This document shows, piece by piece, positions 1-7,433 of a stretch of DNA of 26,965 nt. The notes beneath the pieces are model-generated. The model was not told where the DNA came from and made no database searches. It saw only the letters and a program-made list of their open reading frames with translations. The stretch is from contig SLSB01000135.1 of NCBI GenBank assembly GCA_007130675.1, positions 1-26,965 of the forward strand. Reading direction: 5' to 3'. Position 1 is the first letter of the stretch; every line of letters starts with the position of its first letter. This DNA comes from Candidatus Hydrogenedentota bacterium. GTDB taxonomy: Bacteria > Hydrogenedentota > Hydrogenedentia > Hydrogenedentales > SLHB01. Both the position numbers and the translations under genes were made by a program.

Positions 1-2
1 AC

Positions 3-19
3 CCAGGCCGTTGGCCTGG
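3..19. terminator. Short perfect GC hairpin, possible terminator
   Basis: CCAGGCC and GGCCTGG form a perfect 7-bp stem around a GTT loop. No T-run follows on either strand within the visible sequence, so it is only a candidate terminator for a gene ending just left of the window. Confidence 0.3.
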
Positions 20-350
20 TATGCTGCCGCGCCTTCAGCGCTCCAGAAGATATCCGTACATTTGCGGATGACATTTTCCCTATGCTGCTTGTGTCTTCCC
101 GAACGGCAAGATCAACCAAGAACCACTTGAGCCAGGACGGTTCAGAATCAAGCGCTTGTCATACTGGAAAAGCGACGCAACATGAATCGGGTCGGCAAAT
201 CAAGCGGCGTTACGTGCGGATTTGGAGCAGGCGGGCGTGTGTGTCTGCCACGCGCTTGGCCTTTTCCTCGAGTAGCAAAAGACGCGTGTCCTCAGCGCCG
301 GCGGCGCGGCCTGGAATAATCCGAGCCAAAGAAATGCGCGCGAGCGGATT

Positions 351-380
351 TTGGCCTCCCAGCCGGTGGCGTGGTATGCT
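351..380 (+). promoter_or_regulatory. Candidate sigma70 promoter for the TerB-like gene
   Basis: TTGGCC (351-356) and TATGCT (375-380) are separated by 18 bp. A TGG just before the -10 gives an extended -10 (TGn). Transcription would begin near 387, just upstream of the GGAGGA ribosome site at 390-395. Each element is imperfect, so this is a moderate call. Confidence 0.4.
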
Positions 381-401
381 TTGGGGGATGGAGGAAATGC
401 G

Positions 402-857
402 ATGTTAGGGCGAATTCTTGATGTTTTTAGTGGGAAGCCGGATGTCCCCGAGGTGGGCAAACAAGAGCGGCTCGAGTCGGCCACCTGTGTGCTGCTCCTC
501 GAGGTTGCCGGTGCGGATAATGAGTTTTCGCCCGAGGAGTGCGAGCACATTATCAAGACCCTGCGCACACGATTTGCGCTATCCCAGGAGCAGGCCGAGG
601 AGCTGATCGAGGCAGCGAACACGCGGCGTGCTCAGAGTTTCGATCTCTGGAAATTCACAAATGAGATCAACGAAACCTGCACCGTCGAGGAGAAGAAAGA
701 TATTCTCGCCGAGGTATGGCGGGTAATCTATGCGGATGGGGTGCTGAGCGCCCACGAAGACTATATCGCCCATAAGCTGGGCCGTTTGCTGAATTTGACC
801 CACCCGGACCTCATCAACGCCAAAATGCAGGTGCTCGAGGAACTGCGCGGCCAGTAG
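402..857 (+). CDS. TerB-like (tellurite-resistance B family) protein
   Basis: This encodes a 151-residue, probably cytosolic, all-helical protein of the TerB/DjlA-N-like superfamily. Two features are typical of the fold: an N-terminal helix with LLLEVAGADNEFSPEE, and a second acidic repeat, IYADGVLSAHED, about 85 residues later. These paired D/E-rich loops are the putative metal-binding sites of TerB. The start at 402 was chosen over an upstream in-frame start at 351 because GGAGGA lies 6 nt before the ATG and the upstream extension overlaps the candidate promoter. The gene stands alone, convergent with the lipoprotein gene. Stand-alone TerB proteins are often associated with stress or membrane functions. 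No other ter genes are nearby, so tellurite resistance itself should not be inferred. Confidence 0.85.
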   Translation: MLGRILDVFSGKPDVPEVGKQERLESATCVLLLEVAGADNEFSPEECEHIIKTLRTRFALSQEQAEELIEAANTRRAQSFDLWKFTNEINETCTVEEKKDILAEVWRVIYADGVLSAHEDYIAHKLGRLLNLTHPDLINAKMQVLEELRGQ

Positions 858-891
858 CGCGACGCTGCGGCGTCGTGCATTCGCGCGGTGG

Positions 892-1404
892 TTATCGCCG
901 TGTGCGCTCGCCTCTGCTGCCATCCCACGCTCCGGTCGCGCCAAAACGGTAGCGGTAGATTTCGCGCCCTGTTTCGCCCGTGCGGATGTTGGCGGACTCG
1001 GCTTCGGCTTCCGCGCGCGTGTTCTTGCGTGCGCTTTCGTACATCTCGTAGGTGTATTCAATATATCCGACGTAACCGCGGTCTTTGGTCGAGCCCCGCG
1101 CGGTCGCACTGGCCTCCAGGGGAATGGCGTTCTGGTAGACTTTGACGTTCTTGTAGTATTTGCCCCGCAAACCGCCTTCGTCCTGAAACTCGATCTCGCC
1201 GTGGCGGCCTTCGCGGTTCATGCGCCTCATCTCGGATTGCCCCACCGCGGCCAAGCGTTGCATCACGAGGTCCGAGGTTGCGACATAGCCCTCGGGTCTC
1301 TCGCCAATTCCAAAGTCGTACCTGACCTTATCGATCACGCTTCCCCCGTCGGTAGCGCAACCTGCTGCGACGCACATGAGAACCAACACCGGCAAATGCT
1401 TCAC
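892..1404 (-). CDS. Putative small lipoprotein of unknown function
   Basis: This is a 170-residue protein whose first 16 residues form a short lipoprotein signal: Lys2, a hydrophobic core, then V-A-A-G-Cys16. Residue -3 is Ala rather than the preferred Leu, so the lipobox is slightly degenerate. The mature part is polar and rich in Tyr, Arg and Glu (for example GYVGYIEYTYEMYE around the middle), with no recognised domain. The start is GTG at 1404, with GAGGAG 7 nt upstream and a strong sigma70 promoter behind it. An overlapping ATG at 1411 is in another frame and runs into unlike sequence. It is divergent from the ribbon-helix-helix gene. Envelope location is inferred from the signal only; function is unknown. 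Confidence 0.7.
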   Translation of the reverse strand: MKHLPVLVLMCVAAGCATDGGSVIDKVRYDFGIGERPEGYVATSDLVMQRLAAVGQSEMRRMNREGRHGEIEFQDEGGLRGKYYKNVKVYQNAIPLEASATARGSTKDRGYVGYIEYTYEMYESARKNTRAEAEAESANIRTGETGREIYRYRFGATGAWDGSRGERTRR

Positions 1405-1472
1405 GCTTCATCTCCTCGCCCGATCGCTTTGGGGCACCATGCCGCATCTCAAAGGGCCAGTCAGTGTGTCCA

Positions 1473-1501
1473 ATTCTATCGAGTTGCGCAGTCGCGGTCA
1501 A
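1473..1501 (-). promoter_or_regulatory. Sigma70 promoter for the lipoprotein gene
   Basis: Read on the minus strand: TTGACC (1501-1496), a 17-bp spacer and TAGAAT (1478-1473). Both hexamers match the consensus at five of six positions with ideal spacing. The predicted start lies about 60 nt upstream of the GTG at 1404. Confidence 0.7.
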
Positions 1502-1561
1502 CAAATCACAGAGGGTAAATGGCCGCCGGGCGGGACATTGGCCGACGCGTGCAGCGGCTTG

Positions 1562-1681
1562 CATACATGCGAGGTGTTCACGGGAAACATCGTTCATCTT
1601 CCCTGCCAATTTCTGTTTATTCCTTGCATTTTCCCCAAAAATGCCCCTAGAATGGCGGGCAAGTCAACTGTCATACATGCG
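1562..1681 (+). repeat. Two copies of a 10-bp direct repeat flanking a promoter
   Basis: CATACATGCG occurs at 1562-1571 and again at 1672-1681, 110 bp apart, on either side of the + strand promoter at 1624-1653. The first copy lies in a near-palindrome (GCAT-AC-ATGC). They could be operators for the adjacent ribbon-helix-helix protein, but two 10-mers in about 300 bp can arise by chance. Confidence 0.35.
1624..1653 (+). promoter_or_regulatory. Sigma70 promoter for the ribbon-helix-helix gene
   Basis: TTGCAT (1624-1629), an 18-bp spacer and TAGAAT (1648-1653). Transcription would start near 1660. That rules out the far-upstream start codon at 1464 and favours a translation start at 1677, 1683 or 1701. 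Confidence 0.6.
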
Positions 1682-1700
1682 GATGATACGAAACCCCACG

Positions 1701-2663
1701 ATGAAGAGCCTTTCCAGACGTTTCCGGTTCCGATTGAGCAACGCCGATGCCAAGCGGCTTGAATGGCTGCGAAGCACGGGCGCCCAACGTTCGCGAAGCG
1801 GTGCAGCCAAGAATGCTGTGCGAGTATACATCTCCGCTCTCAACGCTCAGGCCGAGGGGTTTCGGTTGTGGTATGAGCATAGAGATTCGGGCATCCGGGA
1901 CCCCTACACACCATGCTCGATCACTCCAGATGAGGGCGATCGCCGCCATTCCAACGGTTTTCTCGAATTGCGCCTTACCCCTCGGGAAGCACAGGATCTG
2001 GCGGCGCTCATGCGCCTGTGCCATGCTGAAAATGCTTCGGCGGCCGTGCGCGCGGCCCTCCGGTTTCTCGAAGATGTATCACGCCATCTTGCCGGGGGGA
2101 AGGGTCTTGTGGCGGTATCGCGCTCGGGCGAGTCTTTTCCCATCCTGGCGGCGGGAGACGGGTCATCTGACGAGTGGAGGGGGCCGCGCGCCGCCCAGCG
2201 GACGGGGGAGATGCCAAGTGAGCGGGAGCCGGCGGGAGACGGGTCTCCGGCGGACACTGGTTTTTCGTCGCTGCTGCCCAGTTCGCTGTGGGGCGAGATA
2301 GAAGAGCTGGCCGCACAAGAGCAATGCTCCCCGCACCTGCTGGTCGTGGACCTGGTGCGGCAGGGTGTGGCGGGCAGGCGCCGCGACTTCGCTGCGGGCC
2401 TGCACGATGTGTTTGCGCGCGAATCGGAGCAGGCGCAACCCGCGGGCGACTCCGCAAGCGAGCGTAGACATGCTGCGGCGCCTCCGGGAACCGCCGAAAC
2501 GACGTGCAATGGCATACCCGCGACGCTGGCTCCGCCCAGTGTGCAGGAAGGGTGGGCTTTGGTCGTGGCGCAGGATTACGATGGCGCACCGACGGGGCAA
2601 CTGGTAACCCCCGACACCGTGATTCCGCTGGACACAGACGAATTGGGCACTGACGGCGAGTAG
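1701..2663 (+). CDS. Protein with three ribbon-helix-helix-like segments
   Basis: This is a 320-residue protein of no recognised named family. Three segments each read as a ribbon-helix-helix (CopG/Arc-type) unit: a short basic strand followed by two amphipathic helices. They lie at residues 7-50 (strand RFRFRLS, then helices), 85-130 (strand FLELRLT, then helices ending in AAVRAALRFLEDV) and about 191-230 (LPSSLWGEIEELAAQE, then LLVVDLVRQGV). The segments are joined by low-complexity Gly/Ser/Arg/Pro linkers, and about 90 poorly conserved residues follow. RHH proteins bind DNA as dimers of about 45-residue units. A chain with three units would be a covalently linked reader, probably a transcription regulator. 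ATG 1701 was chosen because the promoter start is near 1660; 1677 and 1683 are in-frame alternatives, and none has a clear Shine-Dalgarno. It is divergent from the lipoprotein gene, a plausible target. Confidence 0.6.
   Translation: MKSLSRRFRFRLSNADAKRLEWLRSTGAQRSRSGAAKNAVRVYISALNAQAEGFRLWYEHRDSGIRDPYTPCSITPDEGDRRHSNGFLELRLTPREAQDLAALMRLCHAENASAAVRAALRFLEDVSRHLAGGKGLVAVSRSGESFPILAAGDGSSDEWRGPRAAQRTGEMPSEREPAGDGSPADTGFSSLLPSSLWGEIEELAAQEQCSPHLLVVDLVRQGVAGRRRDFAAGLHDVFARESEQAQPAGDSASERRHAAAPPGTAETTCNGIPATLAPPSVQEGWALVVAQDYDGAPTGQLVTPDTVIPLDTDELGTDGE
2150..2245 (+). repeat. In-frame 15-bp direct repeat in the RHH gene linker
   Basis: GGCGGGAGACGGGTC occurs at 2150-2164 and 2231-2245, 81 bp (27 codons) apart and in the same frame. 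Each copy encodes AGDGS in the linker between the second and third RHH-like segments, consistent with expansion of a disordered linker by duplication. Confidence 0.6.
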
Positions 2664-2776
2664 TTCTGGGCGATGATTCGCATTGCGGCGCGTGCCGGTG
2701 TGCGGAGCGTTTGCGTCTCTCCCACCACAATCTGTTTGGAGAAAAAATGGCGCCCGTTTCGCAAACCTGGTCTGCG

Positions 2777-2817
2777 CATATCTCACCACCTCAGGACGCC
2801 TGAATTGGTGAGATATG
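2777..2817. terminator. Long hairpin between convergent genes, probable bidirectional terminator
   Basis: CATATCTCACCA (2777-2788) and TGGTGAGATATG (2806-2817) pair perfectly over 12 bp. Inside, TCAGG and CCTGA form a further 5-bp stem with a 3-nt loop after a 2-nt internal mismatch. It lies exactly between the end of the RHH gene (+) and the end of flgL (-), where a shared terminator is expected. Neither strand has a clear U-tract, so its efficiency is uncertain. Confidence 0.6.
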
Positions 2818-2821
2818 GTGG

Positions 2822-3736
2822 CTATTGAATGAACTGAAGAAGGCTCGGCTGAATCGCGCGTGCGGCAGCCGACAGCGCCGCCTGGAAAGCGTTGTCCTGT
2901 GCATTGAGCTGCATAATGATTTCGACGAAGTCTGCGTCTACGGTGTCTGACAACTGAATCGCCAACTGAAGGTTGAAATCTTCAAATTCCTCGGTGCTTC
3001 GCTGGAGGCGGTTTTGGATGCTGCCGACCCTGGCCATAGCCGAGAGCAATTGCTCGCGCACGGTCTCCATTTCCGGCAGGCGCACGGAGCTGAGCGCCGC
3101 CGTGTCGCCCGCGCGCAGATTGTCGCGCACGTCAATCAGGGCCTGAAAGATGTCCTGGTTCGCCGAGAACACCTCGGAACCCGGCTCATTGTATTTCAGA
3201 TTGAGAATGTCGGAAATTGCTACCCTCACCGCCTCGGCATTGCCCACATAGTTCACGGCGGTGATTTCGCCGTTGGCGTCGCGAACCGCCTCGTAAGGGG
3301 GAGCCCCGGTCCGCGTGCCGCCGAACACGTAGCGCCCATTACTCTCGTGATTGGCGGTGCTGAAGATACCCTCGAGAATTTGATTCACCTCGAGGGCGAT
3401 GTTGTTCAACTGGCTTTGCGCGTTTGTGCCGTTGGCCCCCTGTACCGTCAGTTCCCATGCCCGGTTGAAATAGCCCAACACCGTCTCGATCGACGTATAT
3501 GTTTCCGCCACGGGAGAGCTGATAAATGAGATATTGGCTTGGTATTGTTCATTCTTCTCGATGAGTGAACGTGTGTTAACGGCCCGGCGTGTGTTAATGG
3601 GGTCATCCGATGGGCGGTTTACCCGCCTGCCCGTTGCCAGCTTTTCCTGCAGCGCCAGGATCTGCCTCGACTGGAAGTTGATGTTGCGCAGCGAGCGGTC
3701 AATGAGAAGCTGTGTGGTTACGCGCATAGCGCCCAT
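2822..3736 (-). CDS. flgL: Flagellar hook-filament junction protein FlgL (HAP3)
   Basis: This 304-residue protein belongs to the flagellin/HAP family. The N-terminal D0/D1 helix carries the hallmark LATGRRVNRPSDDP (about residues 34-47), and the C-terminal helix ends in the heptad-rich VEIIMQLNAQDNAFQAALS. The central ESNGRYVFGG is typical of FlgL rather than flagellin. FlgL forms the outer junction ring on which the filament cap and flagellin assemble; it is exported by the flagellar type III system. It is the last gene of the operon, 7 bp after flgN. FlgK, the inner junction protein that normally sits directly upstream, is missing here. The start at 3736 is preceded by AGAGGGG at a long spacing; ATG 3727 is an alternative. 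Confidence 0.93.
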   Translation of the reverse strand: MGAMRVTTQLLIDRSLRNINFQSRQILALQEKLATGRRVNRPSDDPINTRRAVNTRSLIEKNEQYQANISFISSPVAETYTSIETVLGYFNRAWELTVQGANGTNAQSQLNNIALEVNQILEGIFSTANHESNGRYVFGGTRTGAPPYEAVRDANGEITAVNYVGNAEAVRVAISDILNLKYNEPGSEVFSANQDIFQALIDVRDNLRAGDTAALSSVRLPEMETVREQLLSAMARVGSIQNRLQRSTEEFEDFNLQLAIQLSDTVDADFVEIIMQLNAQDNAFQAALSAAARAIQPSLLQFIQ

Positions 3737-3743
3737 GAGCAGA

Positions 3744-4253
3744 TTAACCCCTCTGATCTACCAGCGCGGAAGAAGCGCCAAGCGCGCCCGGCCGATCTCC
3801 GCCGGGTCCGTAGATGCCGGCTTTTCGGTCTTCCGAGGCCAACCCAAGACGAACGAACTGGTTTCCCGACAACTGCATGTGTTGACGAAGCTCGCGGGTG
3901 TATGCGCGCGTCACGGCCTGGGTGGTCTCGAGCGTTTCCTTGAGCCGGCGCTGGAAATGTTCGAGACGGCTTTTCCAGGGTTCCTGTACCGTTCCGATCA
4001 AGTCCGTTAAGGTCTCCTCTTCCTGGGGCAGTCCCAATTCATCGATGGCCTGGCGCAACATGCCGTGGCGTTCGGTTTCCGCCTCGAAGGTTTCTTGCAG
4101 AACCGATTCCAGCGCGCCGGTCCGGGCCTCGAGCGCCTCGACATCAAACGATCGGATGGCGTCGTGCTTGCTGCGGCAGATGGCGAGCACCGTTTCTTGC
4201 CGCACCAACTCTTCATCGAGCACATCGCAGAGTCTGTCTAGCAGCGTGTTCAT
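3744..4253 (-). CDS. flgN: FlgN-family flagellar export chaperone
   Basis: This is a 169-residue, almost wholly helical, charged protein with long heptad-like stretches (residues about 1-110), the architecture of the FlgN chaperone family. FlgN binds the C-terminal ends of FlgK and FlgL in the cytosol and brings them to the export gate. Sequence conservation in this family is low, so the call leans on position: it lies between flgJ and flgL, exactly where FlgN is found in flgJ-(M)-N-K-L operons. The C-terminal 30 residues are Gly/Pro-rich and probably disordered. GAGGT lies 7 nt before the ATG. Only one of its usual clients, FlgL, is encoded beside it. Confidence 0.75.
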   Translation of the reverse strand: MNTLLDRLCDVLDEELVRQETVLAICRSKHDAIRSFDVEALEARTGALESVLQETFEAETERHGMLRQAIDELGLPQEEETLTDLIGTVQEPWKSRLEHFQRRLKETLETTQAVTRAYTRELRQHMQLSGNQFVRLGLASEDRKAGIYGPGGDRPGALGASSALVDQRG

Positions 4254-4298
4254 CAGAAATACCTCACATCCAAAGCGTTTATCGGCAGACGGGGAGGA

Positions 4299-4667
4299 TT
4301 ACTTGACCGCTGTCTGTGGGTTTAGAACCGTGCCGGGGTTCGAGGCCGGTGACGGTTCCGTGTGATGCACGCGCTTGTAGATATCGTCGGCGCGCAATTG
4401 CGCCTCGAGCATCTGGGCAATACCCAGTTGCCCGCTTCGGGCTATCTCCGCGCTCAGAGCTTCGTCGAGCAAATCCTCGAAGTGTTCGCGCTGTGCACTG
4501 CGCGGGAAGATGCCGCCTTCGTGAAAGGTGCCACGCATCTCGCGCATAAGCAGGCGCGCGAAATACTGTTCAAGTTCCTCCAGGGCCATGCGCTGTTTCG
4601 CGGCATCCTGACCAAGCGGCGCCAGCTCGTAAAGGCGGGGGGCATCGAGAGGGTTTACATAAAGCAT
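4299..4667 (-). CDS. flgJ: FlgJ-type rod assembly protein, single domain
   Basis: This 122-residue protein matches the N-terminal rod-binding domain of FlgJ, with the core helix LEQYFARLLMREMRGTF and then a second helical segment around HFEDLLDEALSAEIARSG. That domain acts as a scaffold or cap for rod assembly in the periplasm. The C-terminal muramidase domain of enterobacterial FlgJ is absent, as in many other phyla, so peptidoglycan cutting must come from a separate enzyme not seen here. Its ATG at 4667 overlaps the flgI stop codon in a TGATG arrangement, implying translational coupling. A GTG one codon upstream (4670) is an alternative start. The C-terminal 20 residues are polar and look disordered. 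Confidence 0.85.
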   Translation of the reverse strand: MLYVNPLDAPRLYELAPLGQDAAKQRMALEELEQYFARLLMREMRGTFHEGGIFPRSAQREHFEDLLDEALSAEIARSGQLGIAQMLEAQLRADDIYKRVHHTEPSPASNPGTVLNPQTAVK

Positions 4668-5773
4668 CACATAATCTCCACATCTGCGTCGAGAGCGCCC
4701 GCTTGGCGCAGTGCCTGAAAAATGCTGATCATGTCGCGCGGGGTGACTTTCAGCGCATTCAGAGCCATGGCCACGTCGCTGGCCGAAGTGCCCTGAACCG
4801 GCATCAGAAAACCGCTCTCCTGCGTGACTCGGAGATCAGTAATCTCGGTGACTACCGTTTCTCCTTCTGTAAACGGCGCGGGCTGGCTCACAATCGGCGT
4901 GGTGGCAACCTCGAGTGTCAGATTGCCGTGGGCCACCTGGCACGGCCGAATGATCACGTCGCCGCCGATGACCAATGTGCCGGTACGCTCGTTGATCACC
5001 ACGCGGGCGGGAAAATCGGGTTCGACGGAGATGTTTTGCACATTGGCCATAAAGGCCACGAGATTATGCTGGCGGCTCGCGGGAATCCGCACATTGATGG
5101 CCCCGGGGCCGAGCGCGACGGCGATATCTTCCTGGAATTCGGCGTTGATAGCCTTTTGAATCTTGTTGGCGGTGATGAAATCCGGCCGTTTCAGCTGCAG
5201 GGTGACGCGTTCGCCGTCGGTAATGGTCGAGGGAATCTCACGCTCGATGGTTGCCCCCATGGGAATGCGCGCCACGGTCACGTGGTTCTGGGTAACGCCC
5301 GCACCGCCCGCCCCGGCTTGGAAACCGCCCACCGACAAGGGACCCTGCGCCACGGCATAGACCTCGTTGTCGATACCATACAGCAGGGTTTGCAGCAGGG
5401 TGCCGCCCTCGAGGCTGTCGCAGTCATATAGCGCATTTACGCGCACATCGATCCGGGTGCCCTGCTTTGCAAAGGGCGGGTACGACGCATCGACCACCAC
5501 CACGGCGGTGTTGTCGGAGCGAAGCCCCCGGATCTGGTCCACGTCGATTTCCAGCCGTTCGAGGAGGCGTTGCTGGCGGCGGATGGCGTCTGCATTGCTG
5601 TCGCCGGTGCCCGCCAGTCCGACCACCAGGCCGACGCCGGTCAGGGCGTTTTCCTGAGCGCCTTGGATCGTGCACAGGTCTTTGATGCGGCTGGCATGCG
5701 CTGCCGTTGAAAGGAGCACCACGCCCACACACGCCCAAACGGCTATGATCATGCGACTTATGCGACAATACAT
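4667..5773 (-). CDS. flgI: Flagellar P-ring protein FlgI
   Basis: This 368-residue protein has the usual length for FlgI. A Sec signal peptide covers residues 1-27 (AAHA before Ser28). The mature start, RIKDL, and the following GLVVGLAGTGDS and DVRVNALYD are family hallmarks. The C-terminal TPRDMISIFQALRQAGALDADVEI is equally typical. FlgI forms the ring in the peptidoglycan layer that acts as a bushing for the rod; its assembly needs FlgA, encoded two genes upstream. AGAGGG lies 7 nt before the ATG at 5773. The gene starts 11 bp after flgH and overlaps flgJ. Its presence shows a two-membrane cell envelope. Confidence 0.96.
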   Translation of the reverse strand: MYCRISRMIIAVWACVGVVLLSTAAHASRIKDLCTIQGAQENALTGVGLVVGLAGTGDSNADAIRRQQRLLERLEIDVDQIRGLRSDNTAVVVVDASYPPFAKQGTRIDVRVNALYDCDSLEGGTLLQTLLYGIDNEVYAVAQGPLSVGGFQAGAGGAGVTQNHVTVARIPMGATIEREIPSTITDGERVTLQLKRPDFITANKIQKAINAEFQEDIAVALGPGAINVRIPASRQHNLVAFMANVQNISVEPDFPARVVINERTGTLVIGGDVIIRPCQVAHGNLTLEVATTPIVSQPAPFTEGETVVTEITDLRVTQESGFLMPVQGTSASDVAMALNALKVTPRDMISIFQALRQAGALDADVEIM

Positions 5774-5784
5774 GCGTTTACCCT

Positions 5785-6420
5785 CTAGAACGGCGAGAAC
5801 CAGTCAAGAAAACGTGTCAAGAGGCCGCGCCGTTCGTTGTTCCACAACGGCCCTTTGCCTCTGAGCTCGACAACGGCGTTGGCGACCCTGTCGGACGGCA
5901 CCGTGTTTTCCGGTGAAACGTCGCGTGAGCGCACGGTGCCCGTAATCATGACCGTCGAGTCCTCGCGATTGACAGTGACTTGCCTGCTTCCCATGATCTC
6001 GAGGTTCCCGTTGGCATGCACTTTCGTAACGGTACAGGCGATGGTGGTCGTGAGCGTGTTCGAGCGTTGCGTACTGCCGCGGCCCCTGTGCTCGTTCTCC
6101 ACGTCGATGTTCCAATTCGGGAGACGCTCCGGGTTGATCAAGCCCAGCCCGTCGGGCCGTTCGGCCACGAGAAAAGTGTTCGAGCGAACGGGTGACTGGG
6201 CCGAGATCTCCGACTCCTTCTTGGTGTTGGTGTCAGATCGCGTTGATGCGTCAATGCTCTCGCGCACCAGCACAATGATGATATCGCCTTCGGAGAATTG
6301 CGCGCGTTTTTGCGACACTGCGGGGCCGCGGTCGGCCACGCGCCTCGAGAAAAGAGAATCCGCTGCGGCGGGCAAGGCCATCACTCCCGCGACAAACAGC
6401 ACGAATAAGAGTCGTTTCAC
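5785..6420 (-). CDS. flgH: Flagellar L-ring protein FlgH without lipobox
   Basis: This 211-residue protein carries FlgH family sequence: DIIIVLVRESIDAS, the Asn/Thr-rich TTTIACTVTKVHANGNLEI, and a C-terminal RFLDWFSPF. It forms the L-ring in the outer membrane, through which the flagellar rod passes. The start is GTG at 6420: GGGAGGT sits 5 nt upstream, and this start gives a clean signal peptide of 20 residues ending in PAAA before Asp21. Longer in-frame extensions run into flgA and are rejected. Unlike the classical protein, there is no Cys at the processing site, so it would be cut by ordinary signal peptidase and not lipid-anchored. The only Cys of the mature protein is in the central domain (TIACTV). 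Confidence 0.92.
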   Translation of the reverse strand: MKRLLFVLFVAGVMALPAAADSLFSRRVADRGPAVSQKRAQFSEGDIIIVLVRESIDASTRSDTNTKKESEISAQSPVRSNTFLVAERPDGLGLINPERLPNWNIDVENEHRGRGSTQRSNTLTTTIACTVTKVHANGNLEIMGSRQVTVNREDSTVMITGTVRSRDVSPENTVPSDRVANAVVELRGKGPLWNNERRGLLTRFLDWFSPF

Positions 6421-6439
6421 AATCCACCTCCCTGTCAGG

Positions 6440-7414
6440 TTACTGCACCACAATAACGCCGTCTTCACGAACAATGCCTTGGAACTCTTCTCTCGAGTCC
6501 GTCCTGCGGCAGATGAGCAGGTCCCCGGCCGCTGCGTTGCCCATGGCCACAGCACGATCGCGCACCACGAGCGAGCCCTTCTTCACCTCGACGGTAACCA
6601 CCTGGTTGCGCCGGATAATGCGCCGGGGCATCGCATGGCGCGAGGTCAGGACGGTGTCGGGAAAGATGGTGCTGCGGGCCACCATGCCCACGAGTTCGGC
6701 GGGATCCCGGAAGTAACCGTTGCGCATGGTCGAGAGGGCCCGTTTCTCGAGCGTCAAGTCGTTTCGCGAAATGACCGAGCCCCGGGGAATGTCTTTGGCA
6801 GCCACGACGACATCGCCGTATGCCTGTACGTCGACCTTGCAGTAGAACGCGTCGCGCACTTCCCCGTCGACTATCGCTTCCCCGCGGATGGTTCCTTGCC
6901 CCAGGTAGCGGTACAGTGGGGAAGGGTTCCATTCCAGGGTCAGATCGCCTTCGGGCAGCATGAGGTTGTTTGGCGGAGGCGTTACGTCGATGGTGGCCTC
7001 GGTGCTGTCCCAGGGCATTTCGCTCTGAATAAACCGGCGCAGGTCTTCGGCGACCATTTCTCTGGACAGCTCGACATGCAGGGTTGTTGCATTGACGCTG
7101 TCGGCTCCGGCGATCTCGAATTCATGAGGTTCGTAGCCCGATGTGACCAGTCGCGAACGCAGCAGCGAGGCATGAATACGCCTCACATTGCCAGGAGGCG
7201 CGGCCGGCATAATCTCGAGTCCATACAAAGCGCCGGCATCGTCTCCCTCGATATCGGCAACGTCTCTGAGCGCCACTTGGGGCCCCCTGACATAGGCCTC
7301 TTCGCGGAGGGTGACCACAATGCTTGCGTGGGCTTGGGCGGCGGCCAACAGGCCTATAACCGTAACCAGGCACACGCCCCGCATGACTCGCAAATATGGA
7401 ACTCGATGCTTCAT
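6440..7414 (-). CDS. flgA: Flagellar P-ring assembly chaperone FlgA
   Basis: This 324-residue protein has a Sec signal peptide (residues 1-30, ending AQAHA) and a C-terminal SAF/ChapFlgA region. That region contains VVVAAKDIPRGSVISRNDL and AMPRRIIRRNQVVTVEVKKGSLVV and ends in DGVIVVQ, all typical of FlgA. FlgA acts in the periplasm and guides polymerisation of FlgI into the P-ring. The N-terminal part is longer than in enterobacterial FlgA (about 220 residues), as in many non-enteric species. GGGGAGG lies 10 nt before the ATG. It follows flgG by 19 bp and precedes flgH by 19 bp, the order seen in many Proteobacteria and Planctomycetes outside the enterics. Confidence 0.92.
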   Translation of the reverse strand: MKHRVPYLRVMRGVCLVTVIGLLAAAQAHASIVVTLREEAYVRGPQVALRDVADIEGDDAGALYGLEIMPAAPPGNVRRIHASLLRSRLVTSGYEPHEFEIAGADSVNATTLHVELSREMVAEDLRRFIQSEMPWDSTEATIDVTPPPNNLMLPEGDLTLEWNPSPLYRYLGQGTIRGEAIVDGEVRDAFYCKVDVQAYGDVVVAAKDIPRGSVISRNDLTLEKRALSTMRNGYFRDPAELVGMVARSTIFPDTVLTSRHAMPRRIIRRNQVVTVEVKKGSLVVRDRAVAMGNAAAGDLLICRRTDSREEFQGIVREDGVIVVQ

Positions 7415-7433
7415 AAAGGACTAGCCTCCCCGC

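Larger units (their letters stand above)
1..401. other. Left-end non-coding stretch
   Basis: No convincing gene was found on either strand. Open frames here are short and lack family features. The stretch holds a short perfect hairpin at its left edge and, at its right end, a candidate promoter and Shine-Dalgarno for the TerB-like gene. It may include the downstream region of a gene that lies outside the window. Confidence 0.5.

Noticed and set aside
210..329. Minus-strand peptide of about 39 residues with a coiled-coil look (EDTRLLLLEEKAKRVADTH)
   Set aside because: It has only a TTG start with no ribosome site and no supporting context. It may be a fragment of an old gene, but the evidence is too thin.
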